Assembly (NCBI GenBank): GCA_036675475.1
Contig: JAKFEY010000027.1
Location: forward strand, 1 to 64,000
Source of the DNA: JALYRV01 sp036675475
GTDB lineage: Bacteria > Acidobacteriota > Vicinamibacteria > Vicinamibacterales > SCN-69-37
Direction: 5' to 3'
Length of the DNA: 64,000 nucleotides
In this document: piece by piece, positions 6,505 to 17,343 of the stretch
How the letters are laid out: every line of letters begins with the position of its first letter
Position numbering within the stretch: the first letter of the stretch is position 1
Made by a program: the position numbers and the translations under genes
Notes under the pieces: generated by a model
What the model was told of the DNA's origin: nothing
What the model saw: the letters and a program-made list of their open reading frames with translations, nothing else
The model's database searches: none

Positions 6505-7319
6505 CAGAGTTGATACGTGCCCGCCGGTTTGCGCCCGCGCGCCCGCCGCTCGACTATCAGCGCCTGCAGCCGCGCCCGCAGCGTCTCGGACGTGAAGTTC
6601 CGCTCGATGCGCCCGTCAACCGCGAGCGAAATCTCGCCGCGCTCTTCCGACACCACCACCGCCACCGCGTCGCTCTCTTCGGTGAGGCCGATGGCGGCGC
6701 GATGCCGCGTGCCGAGGTCGCGATCCAGTTTCGGATTGACCGTCAGCGGCAGAAAGCACGCCGCCGCCGCGACGCGGCCCTCCTGAATCAGCGCGGCGCC
6801 GTCGTGCAGCGGCGATCCGGTCTGGAAAATCGTCACCAGCAGGTCGTACGTCACCGCGGCGTCGAGCGGAATGCCGCTCTCGATGTAGTTGCGAAGCCCG
6901 ATTTCGCGTTCGATCGCGATGATCGCCCCGATCCGCTTCGACGCCAGCATCGTCGCCGCCACGCCGACTTCCTCGATCATCTCGTCGACGGTTTCGGCGC
7001 GGGTGAAGTAGCGGAAGAATGGCGCGCGGCCCAGGTTCGCGAGCGCGCGGCGGATGTCGGACTGGAAAATGACAATGGCCGCGAACCCGACGTACACCAG
7101 CAGATTGCGAATCAGCCAGTTGACGGTCTGCAGCGGCGCGAGGCGCGAGACGTAGAAGAGCAGCAGCACCAGCACCGAGCCGAGCGCCATCTGCACGGCG
7201 CGCGTGCCGCGAATGAGTTTCAGGAACTCATAAATCAGTATGGCGACGATGAGGATGTCGAGGATGTCCCACCAGGAAACCGGCGGGCGCCTCAACAGCT
7301 CGGTCAGCTGACTGATCAC
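6504..7319 (-). CDS. cdaA: Diadenylate cyclase (membrane-bound DisA_N family)
   Basis: CdaA makes cyclic di-AMP from two ATP. 271 residues with three hydrophobic segments (about 18-36, 42-60, 68-85), then the DAC domain carrying the DGA motif (LHDGAAL, about 173-175) and the RHR motif (GTRHRAAIG, about 205-207) plus the acidic site GLTEESDA. It starts at GTG overlapping the folP stop by 4 bp. Cyclic di-AMP controls potassium and osmotic homeostasis in other bacteria. No c-di-AMP phosphodiesterase is in the window. Confidence 0.97.
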   Translation of the reverse strand: MISQLTELLRRPPVSWWDILDILIVAILIYEFLKLIRGTRAVQMALGSVLVLLLFYVSRLAPLQTVNWLIRNLLVYVGFAAIVIFQSDIRRALANLGRAPFFRYFTRAETVDEMIEEVGVAATMLASKRIGAIIAIEREIGLRNYIESGIPLDAAVTYDLLVTIFQTGSPLHDGAALIQEGRVAAAACFLPLTVNPKLDRDLGTRHRAAIGLTEESDAVAVVVSEERGEISLAVDGRIERNFTSETLRARLQALIVERRARGRKPAGTYQL

Positions 7320-8164
7320 CGCAAAAGTGTATCAGCCACGCGCACCACGTCAGCCATGTCGCGCACGTCATGGACCCTGACGATGTGTGCACCCGCGAGA
7401 ATGGAGGCGGTCACGGCCGCGGCCGTGCCCCACGTGCGCCCCGCCGGCGGGCGCTCGCCGAGCCCCGTCTGGAGGAAGGACTTGCGCGAGGGGCCCGACA
7501 GAATTGGGTAGCCGAGCTGGTGGAACTCGGCGAGGCGCGCCAGGGCCTCCAGCGAGTGCGAGGCCCGCTTCGCGAAGCCGAAGCCGGGATCGAGCACGAT
7601 GCGCTCGCGCGCCACGCCGGCCGCGATGGCCGCATCGGCGCGCGCCACGAGCTCGCGCCCGACATCCTCCACGACGTCGCCGTACTCGGCAAACTCGTAC
7701 ATGTTGGCCGAGCGCCCGCGGTTGTGCATCAGCACCACGCCGGCCTTGCGGCGCGCGGCGACCTCCGCGATGCGCGGGTCGTACGCGAACGCGCTGATGT
7801 CGTTGATGAGGAGCGCGCCCAGGTCCATCGCGCGCTCGGCCACGTCGGCCTTGTAGGTGTCGATCGAGATCGGCACGTTGGCGCGCGAGGCGAGGGCCTC
7901 GATCACCGGCGCGACGCGCCGCAGCTCTTCCTCGGCCGGCAGCGGATCGGCGCCCGGCCTGGTCGACTCGCCGCCCACGTCGAGGATGGCGGCGCCGGCC
8001 TCGACCATGTCGAGCGCCGAGCGGATGGCGGCGTCGGCGTCGAAGTGGACGCCGCCGTCGGAAAAGGAATCGGGGGTGACGTTGAGGATTCCCATGATCA
8101 GGGTCCGTCTGCCGAGCGGCAGCACGGACCCGTCAGGGAGGGGAAGATCGAAAAGCGGGCGCAC
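7316..8164 (-). CDS. folP: Dihydropteroate synthase
   Basis: FolP joins p-aminobenzoate to the pterin pyrophosphate in folate synthesis. The 282-residue protein shows MGILNVTPDSFSDGG, DVGGESTRPGA, ISIDTYKADVAERA, LINDISAF, the DPGFGFAK loop and the C-terminal RVHDV, all catalytic or substrate-binding landmarks. It lies 27 bp after ftsH and before cdaA. The tilS-ftsH-folP order is common in many bacterial phyla. GTG start at 8164 is chosen as the most upstream start that keeps family length. Confidence 0.97.
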   Translation of the reverse strand: MRPLFDLPLPDGSVLPLGRRTLIMGILNVTPDSFSDGGVHFDADAAIRSALDMVEAGAAILDVGGESTRPGADPLPAEEELRRVAPVIEALASRANVPISIDTYKADVAERAMDLGALLINDISAFAYDPRIAEVAARRKAGVVLMHNRGRSANMYEFAEYGDVVEDVGRELVARADAAIAAGVARERIVLDPGFGFAKRASHSLEALARLAEFHQLGYPILSGPSRKSFLQTGLGERPPAGRTWGTAAAVTASILAGAHIVRVHDVRDMADVVRVADTLLR

Positions 8165-8191
8165 CAGTGTTCCGGCGTCAGCAGCGGGACG

Positions 8192-10110
<1,919 letters not shown>

Positions 10111-10114
<4 letters not shown>

Positions 10115-11556
10115 ACAGAACCTCCTACACGCCGGACCGTCAAGAGTAACACGCGCGCCTGAGCCGAGGTGACGCGGAACTCGTCCGCGATCGTATGCCC
10201 CACCACCCAGATAATCCGGCCCGATTCGTCCACCACCAGCGGCACTCGATCGCGATCGGCGCGGGCGAGTTTGCGGTCGACGAACACGTCCTGCAACTTG
10301 CGACGTCCGGGACCGCCCAGCGGCCTGAGCGCGTCGCCCGGACGGCGGCTCCGCACGGTCAGCGGGGCCGCTCCGACACCCTGCACGGCCACCGCGTCGC
10401 CTCGCGCGCGCAGGGCCGTGAGGCCGCCCTCCGGCACGGTGCCGAGTTCAGCCGACATCAACAACCCGGCCCCCGGCAGCTCGACCGCGCCAGGCACCTC
10501 GAGGCGTGCCTCGAACGGTGGCGATGCCGGTTCGCGACGGGCGGGCGCGATCCGAAGGCCGTCCGCGTCACGCGTCACCGTGACGCCGGGGAGCTGGACA
10601 ACTTGCCGGGCGTCCCCCTTGATGAGACTCCGCGCGCGGTCCACTTGTTCCAGCGACACGAAGCGGCCGCCGCTCGCGCGCTCGATCGCCGCGCGCACAA
10701 GGCGCCGCGCGATGGCCGGATTCACGCGCGCCAGCGCCGCGCCGTCCAGACGCCCATCAGATAGGACGACCGAACGCGCCATTTCGATGGCCTGCCGGTC
10801 AAGTTCCTCCGCATCGTCCTGAATCAAAGACGCGCTGCGGGCCAGGGCGTCGACAACGCCGTCGCCGGCCGCCGCCTTGAGGGCGGGCATCACATCACGC
10901 CGGACGCGATTGCGCGCGAACGCCACGTCGACGTTCGTGGCGTCGTCACGCCAGCGCTCGCCCGCCTCGTTGAGAAAGGTTTCGATGGCCGACCGGCGGA
11001 CGCCGAGCAGCGGCCGGATGACGCGGCCGTTGCGCGGCCGGATGCCGCTCAGGCCGTGCAGCCCCGCGCCGCGCATCATCCGCATGACGAGGGTTTCGGC
11101 CTGGTCGTCGGCGGTATGCCCCGTGGCGATCAGCGCAGCGCCGAGCGACGCGGCTGCCTCGTCGAGGAAGGCATAGCGCAGGCGGCGCGCGGTGGTTTCG
11201 AACGACTCGCCCGCTTCTGTCGCGCGAGCTGCGACGTCGTCGCGCCCCGTCAGGCACGGCACGCCAAGCCGCGAGGCCAGCGCCGCGACGAAGGCCTGAT
11301 CGGCGTCGGCGTCCGCGCCGCGCAAACCGTGATGGAAATGCGCGAGGCCCGCCAGCGTGAAGTTGTGAACGGGCGCGAGCCGCGTGAGCAGAAGCGCGAG
11401 GGCAAGCGAGTCGGCGCCCCCTGAGACGGCCGCAAGCACACGGGCACCTGGTGGGATCAGCCCGTGGTTGTGAATCGTGGCGAAGATGCGCTCTAGAAGA
11501 GCCACAAGGTGGATGGCCCGGTTCACCGGCAACCGAAGGAGGATTGCCGGATCCAC
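10111..11556 (-). CDS. tilS: tRNA(Ile)-lysidine synthase
   Basis: TilS converts the wobble cytidine of the CAU-anticodon isoleucine tRNA to lysidine. The PP-loop motif AVSGGADSLAL sits near residue 45, with the family's GHTADDQAET and the RPLLGVRR region, followed by substrate-binding C-terminal domains; total 481 residues. The longest frame starts at GTG 11556, only 12 bp after the mature tRNA end. A downstream GTG at 11505 would fit typical N-termini equally well. A CAU-anticodon tRNA gene lies directly upstream on the same strand. Confidence 0.95.
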
Positions 11557-11568
11557 GGGCGATCAAGA

Positions 11569-11645
11569 TGGTGGCGGTGCAGGGACTTGAACCCCGGACA
11601 CTGCGGATATGAGCCGCATGCTCTAACCAGCTGAGCTACACCGCC
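11569..11645 (-). tRNA. tRNA-Met (CAU)
   Basis: The minus strand reads a complete cloverleaf: acceptor GGCGGTG pairing with CACCGCC, D-arm AGCTCAGCTGGTTAGAGC, anticodon stem TGCGG/CCGCA around the loop CTCATAT, T-arm ending GGTTCAAGTCC, discriminator A and an encoded CCA. The anticodon is CAU. The body resembles elongator tRNA-Met rather than initiator (paired first base pair) or the lysidine-type tRNA-Ile, but Ile2 cannot be fully excluded without modification data. Confidence 0.95.
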
Positions 11646-11660
11646 TAGGAACCTTTGATA

Positions 11661-11795
11661 TTAACACGGACATGAGCCGAGCCGCCCCCGGCGTGCCTCG
11701 CGTGGCGGCGCCGCCATCGCGATCTCGAGGACGCCGTCCTTGAATTCGGCGCGCGCGTTGTCCGTGACGGCGCCTTCGGGCAGTTCCGGCTCTTT
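11661..11795 (-). pseudogene. C-terminal remnant of an Hsp20/alpha-crystallin small heat shock protein
   Basis: The minus strand reads LPEGAVTDNARAEFKDGVLEIAM and then a short basic tail before TAA at 11661. The stretch LPEG...ARAEFKDGVLEI matches the end of the alpha-crystallin domain of Hsp20 proteins. The rest of the domain is missing: upstream of residue 1 the frame enters the terminator hairpin of the RNA-binding protein gene. No start codon or ribosome site is present, so it looks like a decayed fragment. Confidence 0.65.
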
Positions 11796-11831
11796 AAAAA
11801 GAAAACGACCGCACCCACATATGGGGTGCGG
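11796..11831 (-). terminator. Intrinsic terminator of the RNA-binding protein gene
   Basis: On the minus strand an 8-bp stem CCGCACCC/GGGTGCGG with a 7-nt loop (CATATGT) is followed by TCGTTTTCTTTTT. It lies about 75 bp after the RRM gene stop, beyond the palindromic repeats, and is the best T-rich terminator in the window. Confidence 0.85.
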
Positions 11832-11844
11832 CCGAGTCAGGGAC

Positions 11845-11901
11845 GGCCGGAGCCGAGGCTCCGGCCTACCGATGTTCGCCGGGACTAACGTCCCGGCCTA
11901 A
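11845..11901. repeat. Tandem pair of dispersed palindromes (GTAGGCCGG type)
   Basis: Two palindromes, GCCGGAGCCGAGGCTCCGGC at 11846-11865 and GCCGGGACTAACGTCCCGGC at 11878-11897, are each followed by CTA. They lie between the RRM gene stop and its terminator, so the 3' untranslated region carries two extra hairpins. The same family is seen at 4194, 13171, 17323, 19973 and, in a variant form, at 42195. Confidence 0.75.
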
Positions 11902-11904
11902 CAA

Positions 11905-12237
11905 CTACCAGCGCGGCTCGGAACGACGGCCACCGCGGCCACCGCCACCGTCATAGCCACCGCCGCCGCCGAAGCCGCCGCTGCGCGGGGCCTTGGGCTT
12001 CGCTTCGTTGACGGTCAGATTGCGGCCGCCGAGCGAATAGTTGTTGTAGGTGTCGATTGCCTTCTGCGCTTCTTCATCCGAGCCCATTTCGACGAACGCG
12101 AAACCGCGGGCGCGGCCCGTGGCCTGGTCGCGCATGACGTTGACGCTGTCAACCGTGCCGACGCTGCCGAAGAGCTGCTGGAGATCCTGTTCTTCCGTGG
12201 TGAAGGGAAGGTTACCGACGAAAAGCTTACGAGCCAT
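11905..12237 (-). CDS. Glycine-rich RRM RNA-binding protein
   Basis: A 110-residue single RNA-recognition-motif protein. RNP2 (KLFVGNLPF) is at residues 4-12 and RNP1 (RGFAFVEM) at about 44-51; the tail after residue 85 is rich in Gly, Asp and Arg. Bacterial proteins of this type resemble cyanobacterial Rbp proteins, which are often cold- or stress-induced and bind mRNA. It is monocistronic: own terminator downstream and about 150 bp of untranslated or promoter DNA upstream. No strong Shine-Dalgarno is visible at the ATG, consistent with a structured leader. Role is inferred from family. Confidence 0.93.
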   Translation of the reverse strand: MARKLFVGNLPFTTEEQDLQQLFGSVGTVDSVNVMRDQATGRARGFAFVEMGSDEEAQKAIDTYNNYSLGGRNLTVNEAKPKAPRSGGFGGGGGYDGGGGRGGRRSEPRW

Positions 12238-12385
12238 GGAAAATACTCACTTCTGCTCCGCTTGAAGCGAAGCCACTGACTGTTACTGACATTGTTCGGA
12301 AACGGCTCGGGCTACTCTGCGGGGACTCTACCTGCGGGCAACTAGCGGGCTGTCTCTAAACGGACTGAGAGAGCATAGCACGGGA
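12238..12385 (-). promoter_or_regulatory. Leader and promoter region of the RRM gene
   Basis: 148 bp between queA and the RRM gene, with fewer GC pairs than the genes. Near the queA end the minus strand has TATGCT, a possible -10, which would give an untranslated leader of about 130 nt. Small inverted repeats (for example CGCTTCAAGCG) are present. Long structured leaders are common for cold-inducible RNA-binding genes; no experimentally grounded start can be read here. Confidence 0.3.
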
Positions 12386-13457
12386 TCACAGAATAGCCAT
12401 GGCATCGCCGTAACTGTAGAAGTGGAAGCCCTGCCGCACGGCAGCCTGGTAGGCCTCCAGCATCAGCTCCCGTCCCGCAAACGCACACACCAGCATGAAC
12501 AGCGACGACCGCGGCAGGTGGAAGTTGGTGACGAGCGCGTCGACCACGCGGAAGGCATGGCCGGGATAAATAAAGGTATCGGCCTCCCCCTGATCGACGC
12601 CGGTGCGCGCCCAGTGCTCCAGCGCCCGCGTCGTTGTCGTTCCAACCGCCGCGACACGCCGGCCGGCGGCCTTCGCCGCGGCGACGGCCGCGGCGGTGGC
12701 CCCCGATATTTCGTAGGGCTCCGGATCCACCGAGTGCTCCTCGACCACCTCGACGCGCACGGGCTTGAAGGTGCCGTAGCCGACGTGCAGGGTCACCGAC
12801 GCGCGCCCCACGCCGCGCGCGTCGAGCGCGCGCAGCACGTCCTCGTCGAAATGCAGTCCGGCCGTCGGCGCGGCGATCGATCCGCGGGCACGCGCATAGA
12901 TGGTCTGGTACCGCGCGCGATCCTCCTCGGTGTCGGTCCGATGAATGTACGGCGGCAGCGGCATGTGCCCGAGCGCGTCGACGGCAGCATCGAGGGTGCC
13001 GGCCCCTTCGACGGTCAGCCTCACCCTGCGCCGGCCATGAAACAGGCGCTCGAGAATTTCGCCGCGCACCCGCACGCCGGGCGCCCGCACGTCGTCGTCG
13101 ACGATGAAGCGGGTGCCGGGTTTCAGCTTCTGCCCGGGATGGACGAGCGCCTCCCAGTCTTCGCCGTGATCGCCGGGACCAAAGTCCCGGCCTACCGCCT
13201 CGCGGCGGAGCAGAAAACACTCCACGGCGCCGCCGCTCGGATCGCGGCGTCCGAGCAAGCGCGCGGCAAACACGCGCGTGTCGTTGACCACGAGCAGATC
13301 GCCTGGATCGAATAGATTGGGCAGGTCGCGAAAGGCGGCCTCGCGCCAGGTGCCGGCCGCGCGGTCGACGACCAGCAGCCGCGAGGCGCCGCGCGGCCTC
13401 GGGTGCTGGCCAATCAGGCGCTCGGGAAGCTCGAAATCGAAGTCGGAAACCCTCAAG
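12386..13457 (-). CDS. queA: S-adenosylmethionine:tRNA ribosyltransferase-isomerase
   Basis: QueA transfers and isomerises ribose from SAM to 7-aminomethyl-deazaguanine in tRNA, the penultimate step to queuosine. I choose the TTG at 13457 (protein begins MRVSDFDFELPERLIGQHP) because it restores the usual N-terminus and has AAAGGA 5-6 bases upstream; no ATG fits. Motifs include VVNDTRVFAARL, LVHPGQKLKPG, APTAGLHF and the C-terminal TNFHLPRSSLFMLV. Between FLLRREA and EDWEALVHPG sit about 11 extra residues (VGRDFGPGDHG) that are the in-frame translation of a dispersed palindrome. Confidence 0.96.
13171..13196. repeat. Palindromic element inserted in frame inside queA
   Basis: Contains the perfect palindrome arms CCGGGAC and GTCCCGG around CAAA at 13173-13190, followed by CCTAC. 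Read in the queA frame it gives VGRDFGPG, the same peptide type as at the pdxJ N-terminus. Confidence 0.75.
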
Positions 13458-13484
13458 GCATCCTTTTTGTAGCACGGGCACACC

Positions 13485-14612
13485 ATGGAAGAGCCGGAAC
13501 GCCAGCCGTTCGCCATTCAGATGCCGGTGGACGTGCGCAGTCTGGCACTCACGGTGCTCGCCTTCGCCGCCGGTGTGGTGCTGCTCCGATACGCCGAAGA
13601 AGTGCTTGTGCCGGTCGTCCTCAGCATTCTCATCAGCTATGCGCTGTGGCCGATGGTCACGTGGCTCGAGCGCATCAAGGTGCCGCGCACGCTCGCCGCG
13701 GCGCTGGTGCTGTCGGCCACGACGTTTGGCGTGGGTTGGGCCGCGTGGACCGTCCGCTTCCAGGCCATCAACCTCGTCGATCAGATTCCCGAGGCCACGC
13801 GCATCGTCAGGCGCGAGTGGCTGCGGAGTCAGACCAGCGAAAGCGCGATGGCGAAAGTGCAGGAGGCCGCGACGGCCGTTCAGCAGACGGCGGAGCAGGC
13901 GGGCGGCGGGCCGGATCCAACGCTCGAGCGCGGCGTGACGCGCGTGCGGATCGAGGAGCCCGCGTTCGACGCGCGCAAGTACGTGCGCTGGGGATCGATG
14001 GGCGCGGTCGGCCTGGCCGGACAGGTCGTGCTGATCTTCTTCCTCGTGTTCTTCCTGCTGCAGTCGGGCGACATGTTCAAGCGGAAGCTCGTGAAGATCG
14101 CGGGGCCGACGCTGTCGAAGAAGAAGGTCACCGTCGAAATCCTGGACGAGATCAATCACCAGATCGGCGGCTTCCTGTTCGTGCGCGCCGTCTCGAGCTT
14201 TGCCGTGGCCATCGTGACGTGGCTGGCGCTCAGATGGCTCGGCGTCGAGAACGCCGGGGTCTGGGGCATGGCCGCGGGCGTCCTCAACTCGATTCCCTAC
14301 TTCGGGCCCTTCATCGTCTCGGGCGGCCTGTTCGTGGTGGCGATGGTGCAGTTCCGCGAAGTGTCGGAGGCCGCCTGGGTCGCCCTGGTCGCGATGGCGA
14401 TCACGTCGTTCGAAGGCTGGCTGCTGACGCCGGCGCTGCAGGGACGCGTGGCGCGGATGAACGAAGTCGCCGTCTTCATCGGCCTTCTGTTCTGGTCGTG
14501 GATCTGGGGATTCTGGGGCGCGATTCTCGCCGTGCCCATGATGGTGGTGCTGAAGGCCATCTGCGATCACGTCGAAGACCTGCAGCCGATCGGGGAGTTG
14601 CTCGGCGACTGA
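13485..14612 (+). CDS. AI-2E family transporter (UPF0118 permease)
   Basis: A 375-residue polytopic membrane protein of the family that includes TqsA/YdiK/PerM-type putative exporters. Hydrophobic helices are visible near residues 18-34, 37-54, 63-84, 165-186, 220-245, 260-290 and 325-360. Typical stretches are LSILISYALWPMVTWLERI, GGFLFVRAVSSFAVA and LNSIPYFGPFIVSG. Members transport autoinducer-2 or act as cation antiporters; substrate cannot be predicted. It is divergent from queA with only 27 bp between the start codons, so its promoter must overlap queA or be shared. Confidence 0.92.
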   Translation: MEEPERQPFAIQMPVDVRSLALTVLAFAAGVVLLRYAEEVLVPVVLSILISYALWPMVTWLERIKVPRTLAAALVLSATTFGVGWAAWTVRFQAINLVDQIPEATRIVRREWLRSQTSESAMAKVQEAATAVQQTAEQAGGGPDPTLERGVTRVRIEEPAFDARKYVRWGSMGAVGLAGQVVLIFFLVFFLLQSGDMFKRKLVKIAGPTLSKKKVTVEILDEINHQIGGFLFVRAVSSFAVAIVTWLALRWLGVENAGVWGMAAGVLNSIPYFGPFIVSGGLFVVAMVQFREVSEAAWVALVAMAITSFEGWLLTPALQGRVARMNEVAVFIGLLFWSWIWGFWGAILAVPMMVVLKAICDHVEDLQPIGELLGD

Positions 14613-14636
14613 ACGGATCGCGTTATAGTCGGCCGC

Positions 14637-17312
14637 ATGCCACGCATGCGCCTCGCCCTCCTTCCTGCCGTTCTTGCCGTTGTCCTGGCCGCGCCGGCCG
14701 CCGCCCAGCAGCCGAAACCGGTCGAGCCGTTCTTTCCCGGCGGCACCTACGACGCGAAGGTGCCAACGCCCGAATCGGTGCTCGGCTATGCGATCGGCGA
14801 GCGGCACACCGACTATGCCGGCCTCGAGCGCTGGCTCGCCGCGCTGCGGCAATCCGATCGCGTCGTCATCCGGAAGTACGGCGAGTCCATCGAGAAAAGG
14901 CCGCTGTATCTGATCATCATTTCGTCGCCGGCGAATCTCGCGCGGCTCGACGCGATCCAGAAAGGGATGGCGGCGCTGGCCAACCCGCGCGATCTGGAGG
15001 AGGCCGCCGCCGCGCGTCTTGCGGCCGATCTGCCGGCGGTCGCGTTCATGAATCACGCGAACGACGGCAATGAATCGGCGGCGTTCGAGTCCGCGATTCA
15101 AACCAGCTATCAGCTCGCAGCGGGCACCGATCCCACGACACGGCTGATTCTCGATCGGCTCGTCACCATCGTGAACCCCGCGCACAATCCGGAAAGCCAC
15201 GAGCGGTTCGTCAACTGGTACAACGCCGTGCAGGTGGGCACAGCCGGCACGTCCGATCCCGCGGCCGCGGAGCATCACGCGCCGTGGGGCATGAACACCA
15301 ACAACAACCACTATCAGATCGATCTCAATCGCGACGCGTTCTTTGCGACGCAGCCCGAAACGCGCGCGATCATGCGGGCGTTCAACGAGTGGAACCCGGT
15401 GGTCTTCGTCGACCATCACGGCCAGACGAAGAACATGTTCTTTCCGCCGCCGGCCGATGCGGTCAACCTGAACGTGACCAAGCCGCAGCTCGAATGGATG
15501 AACCGGTACGGCAACGCGATTGGCGACGCGTTCGACGCGCGCGGCTGGAGCTATTACCGCCGCGGCCGCTTCGATTTGTTCTTCGCGGGCTTCTGGGATT
15601 CGTGGCCGACGCTGAATGGCTCGGTCGGCATGACGTTCGAGACCGACGGCGGCGGCAGCAAGGGCCTCGCGTGGGAGCGTGAAGACGGCACGATTCTCAC
15701 GCTGCGCGACGGCATCCTTCATCATCACACCGGAACGATGGCCACGCTGAAGGCGACGGCGGACGGCAAGACGGCACGCCTCGAACAGTTCTATCAGTAC
15801 AAGAAGAGCGCGATTGCCGAAGGCCAGAGCGAGCCGATGAAGCAGATCGTGCTGCTGCCGGGCAACGATCTCTGGCGCATGCAGGAGCTGCTCGGCACGC
15901 TCGCGTCGCAGCGCATCAACGGCTACTTCGTCGATCAGCCGATACGGCTGGCCAACGCGCACAGCTACATGGGCGGCGCGCCAAAGGCCCTGGACGTACC
16001 GGCCGGCGCCTACGTCATTCCGCTCGCGCAGCCGCAGAAACGGCTGATCAAGGCGCTGCTCGAGATCGAGCCCGCCTTCACGGACGAATTTCTGCAGACG
16101 CAGCGCGAGAAGCGCCGCGAGGCTGACGCGCGCGGCGAGCGCGTGCGCGACGGCTTCTACGACACGACCGCCTGGTCGCTGCCCCTCATCTACGGCGTCG
16201 ACGCGTACTGGTCCTCCGACGCGCCGGCGCGGGTAGCGACGATGCCGGGTGGCGGCGTGATTGGATCCATCCTCGGCGGCGCACCGGCCCGTTATGGCTA
16301 TGTCTTCGAAGGCGGCACCTATGGATCGATGCAGGCGCTGGCGGAGCTGCTGCGCAAGGGGCACAACGCGGTGATCGCGACGCAGCCCTTCTCTGTCGCC
16401 GGCCGCCAGTTCGATCGCGGGGCCGTGCTGCTGCGGACCGAGCGCAACAGCGCCGCGCTGCACGCCGATGTCGAGGCCGTCAAAGGACGCGTGCCCGTAG
16501 GGACGCTCATGTCAGCGCGCACCACGGCGGGCCCCGACTTCGGCGAGGATCCGTTCGTCGAAGTGCGCCTCCCGCGCATCGCGATGATCACGGACGAGCC
16601 GACGGCCGAAACCTCGTACGGCGCTTCGTGGTTCACGCTCGAACAGCGGCTCGGCCTGCCGTTCACCGCGATCAAGATCGAGCAGCTGCTCTCCTCCGAC
16701 CTCACGCGCTACAACGTCATCGTGATGCCGGACGGCTCGGCCGCCGGCTATCAATCCGCGCTTGGCGAAAGCGGGATTGCGCGGCTGCGCCGATGGGCGC
16801 AGGACGGCGGAACGCTGGTGCTGATCAAAGGGGCCGCGGTGTTCGCGACCCGGAAAGGCGTGGAGTGGACGTCTGCCACGCTGAAGCGCACCGAGCAGCC
16901 GGTGCAGATGTTCTTCGACGAGAAGCCTGCCGAGAAGGCGCCTACGCGAGAGGTCGATCTGCCGCGCGTGCCTGGCGCGATTCTGCGCGTGAAGCTCGAC
17001 CCGCAGCACTGGCTCGGCTTCGGCGAAGACGGCGACGTCGCGGCCACCGTGACGAGCAACTACGCGTTCGAATTGGGCCGCACCGGGCGCGTTGCGGCGG
17101 CGTATCCCGACGCGAATACGCTTCGCCTCGCCGGATTCCTGTGGCCGGAGTCTGCGCCCGCGCTCGCGCGCACGCCGTATGCCTGGATCGAGCGTCAGGG
17201 CCGGGGCCAGATCGTGCTCTTCGCCGACGATCCCAACTTCCGGGCCACACAGCTGTCGACGCTGCGGCTCTTCTTCAACGCCGTGGTTCTGGGACCGACG
17301 TTCGCGCGCTGA
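14637..17312 (+). CDS. Secreted M14-family zinc carboxypeptidase-like protein
   Basis: 891 residues with an N-terminal signal peptide (MRLALLPAVLAVVLAAPAAAQQ). The M14 peptidase domain spans roughly residues 40-330: first zinc ligands in NHANDGNESAAFES, the arginine-bearing DLNRDAFF, and a later VDHHGQ that may supply the third zinc histidine. The spacing in the first motif (H-x5-E) is longer than the classic HxxE, so catalytic activity is probable but not certain. The remaining 550 residues form a C-terminal region with a class I glutamine-amidotransferase-like beta-alpha pattern (RYNVIVMPDGSA). It is likely a periplasmic peptidase for peptide scavenging. Confidence 0.85.
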   Translation: MPRMRLALLPAVLAVVLAAPAAAQQPKPVEPFFPGGTYDAKVPTPESVLGYAIGERHTDYAGLERWLAALRQSDRVVIRKYGESIEKRPLYLIIISSPANLARLDAIQKGMAALANPRDLEEAAAARLAADLPAVAFMNHANDGNESAAFESAIQTSYQLAAGTDPTTRLILDRLVTIVNPAHNPESHERFVNWYNAVQVGTAGTSDPAAAEHHAPWGMNTNNNHYQIDLNRDAFFATQPETRAIMRAFNEWNPVVFVDHHGQTKNMFFPPPADAVNLNVTKPQLEWMNRYGNAIGDAFDARGWSYYRRGRFDLFFAGFWDSWPTLNGSVGMTFETDGGGSKGLAWEREDGTILTLRDGILHHHTGTMATLKATADGKTARLEQFYQYKKSAIAEGQSEPMKQIVLLPGNDLWRMQELLGTLASQRINGYFVDQPIRLANAHSYMGGAPKALDVPAGAYVIPLAQPQKRLIKALLEIEPAFTDEFLQTQREKRREADARGERVRDGFYDTTAWSLPLIYGVDAYWSSDAPARVATMPGGGVIGSILGGAPARYGYVFEGGTYGSMQALAELLRKGHNAVIATQPFSVAGRQFDRGAVLLRTERNSAALHADVEAVKGRVPVGTLMSARTTAGPDFGEDPFVEVRLPRIAMITDEPTAETSYGASWFTLEQRLGLPFTAIKIEQLLSSDLTRYNVIVMPDGSAAGYQSALGESGIARLRRWAQDGGTLVLIKGAAVFATRKGVEWTSATLKRTEQPVQMFFDEKPAEKAPTREVDLPRVPGAILRVKLDPQHWLGFGEDGDVAATVTSNYAFELGRTGRVAAAYPDANTLRLAGFLWPESAPALARTPYAWIERQGRGQIVLFADDPNFRATQLSTLRLFFNAVVLGPTFAR

Positions 17313-17322
17313 GCGTGGGATC

Positions 17323-17343
17323 GCGGGCCTAAAAGCCGGCGCT
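17323..17343. repeat. Palindromic element overlapping the DUF4112 stop codon
   Basis: GCGGGCCTAAAAGCCGGCGCT lies between the convergent M14 peptidase and DUF4112 genes. The minus-strand TAG stop of DUF4112 is part of the element. Related in layout to the copies at 19973 and 42195. Confidence 0.5.

Noticed and set aside
13458..13516. Upstream ATG/GTG start for queA
   Set aside because: It would add about 20 residues overlapping the divergent AI-2E gene. The TTG has a good ribosome site and restores the family N-terminus.
14620..14636. Promoter -10 (TATAGT) before the M14 peptidase gene
   Set aside because: No -35 at a suitable distance and only 10 bp from the ATG; too weak to list.
12342..16463. 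1373-codon open frame on the minus strand
   Set aside because: It is antisense to the AI-2E and M14 peptidase genes and runs into queA out of frame. Low-complexity Arg/Ala/His-rich translation is typical of the mirror frame of GC-rich genes.
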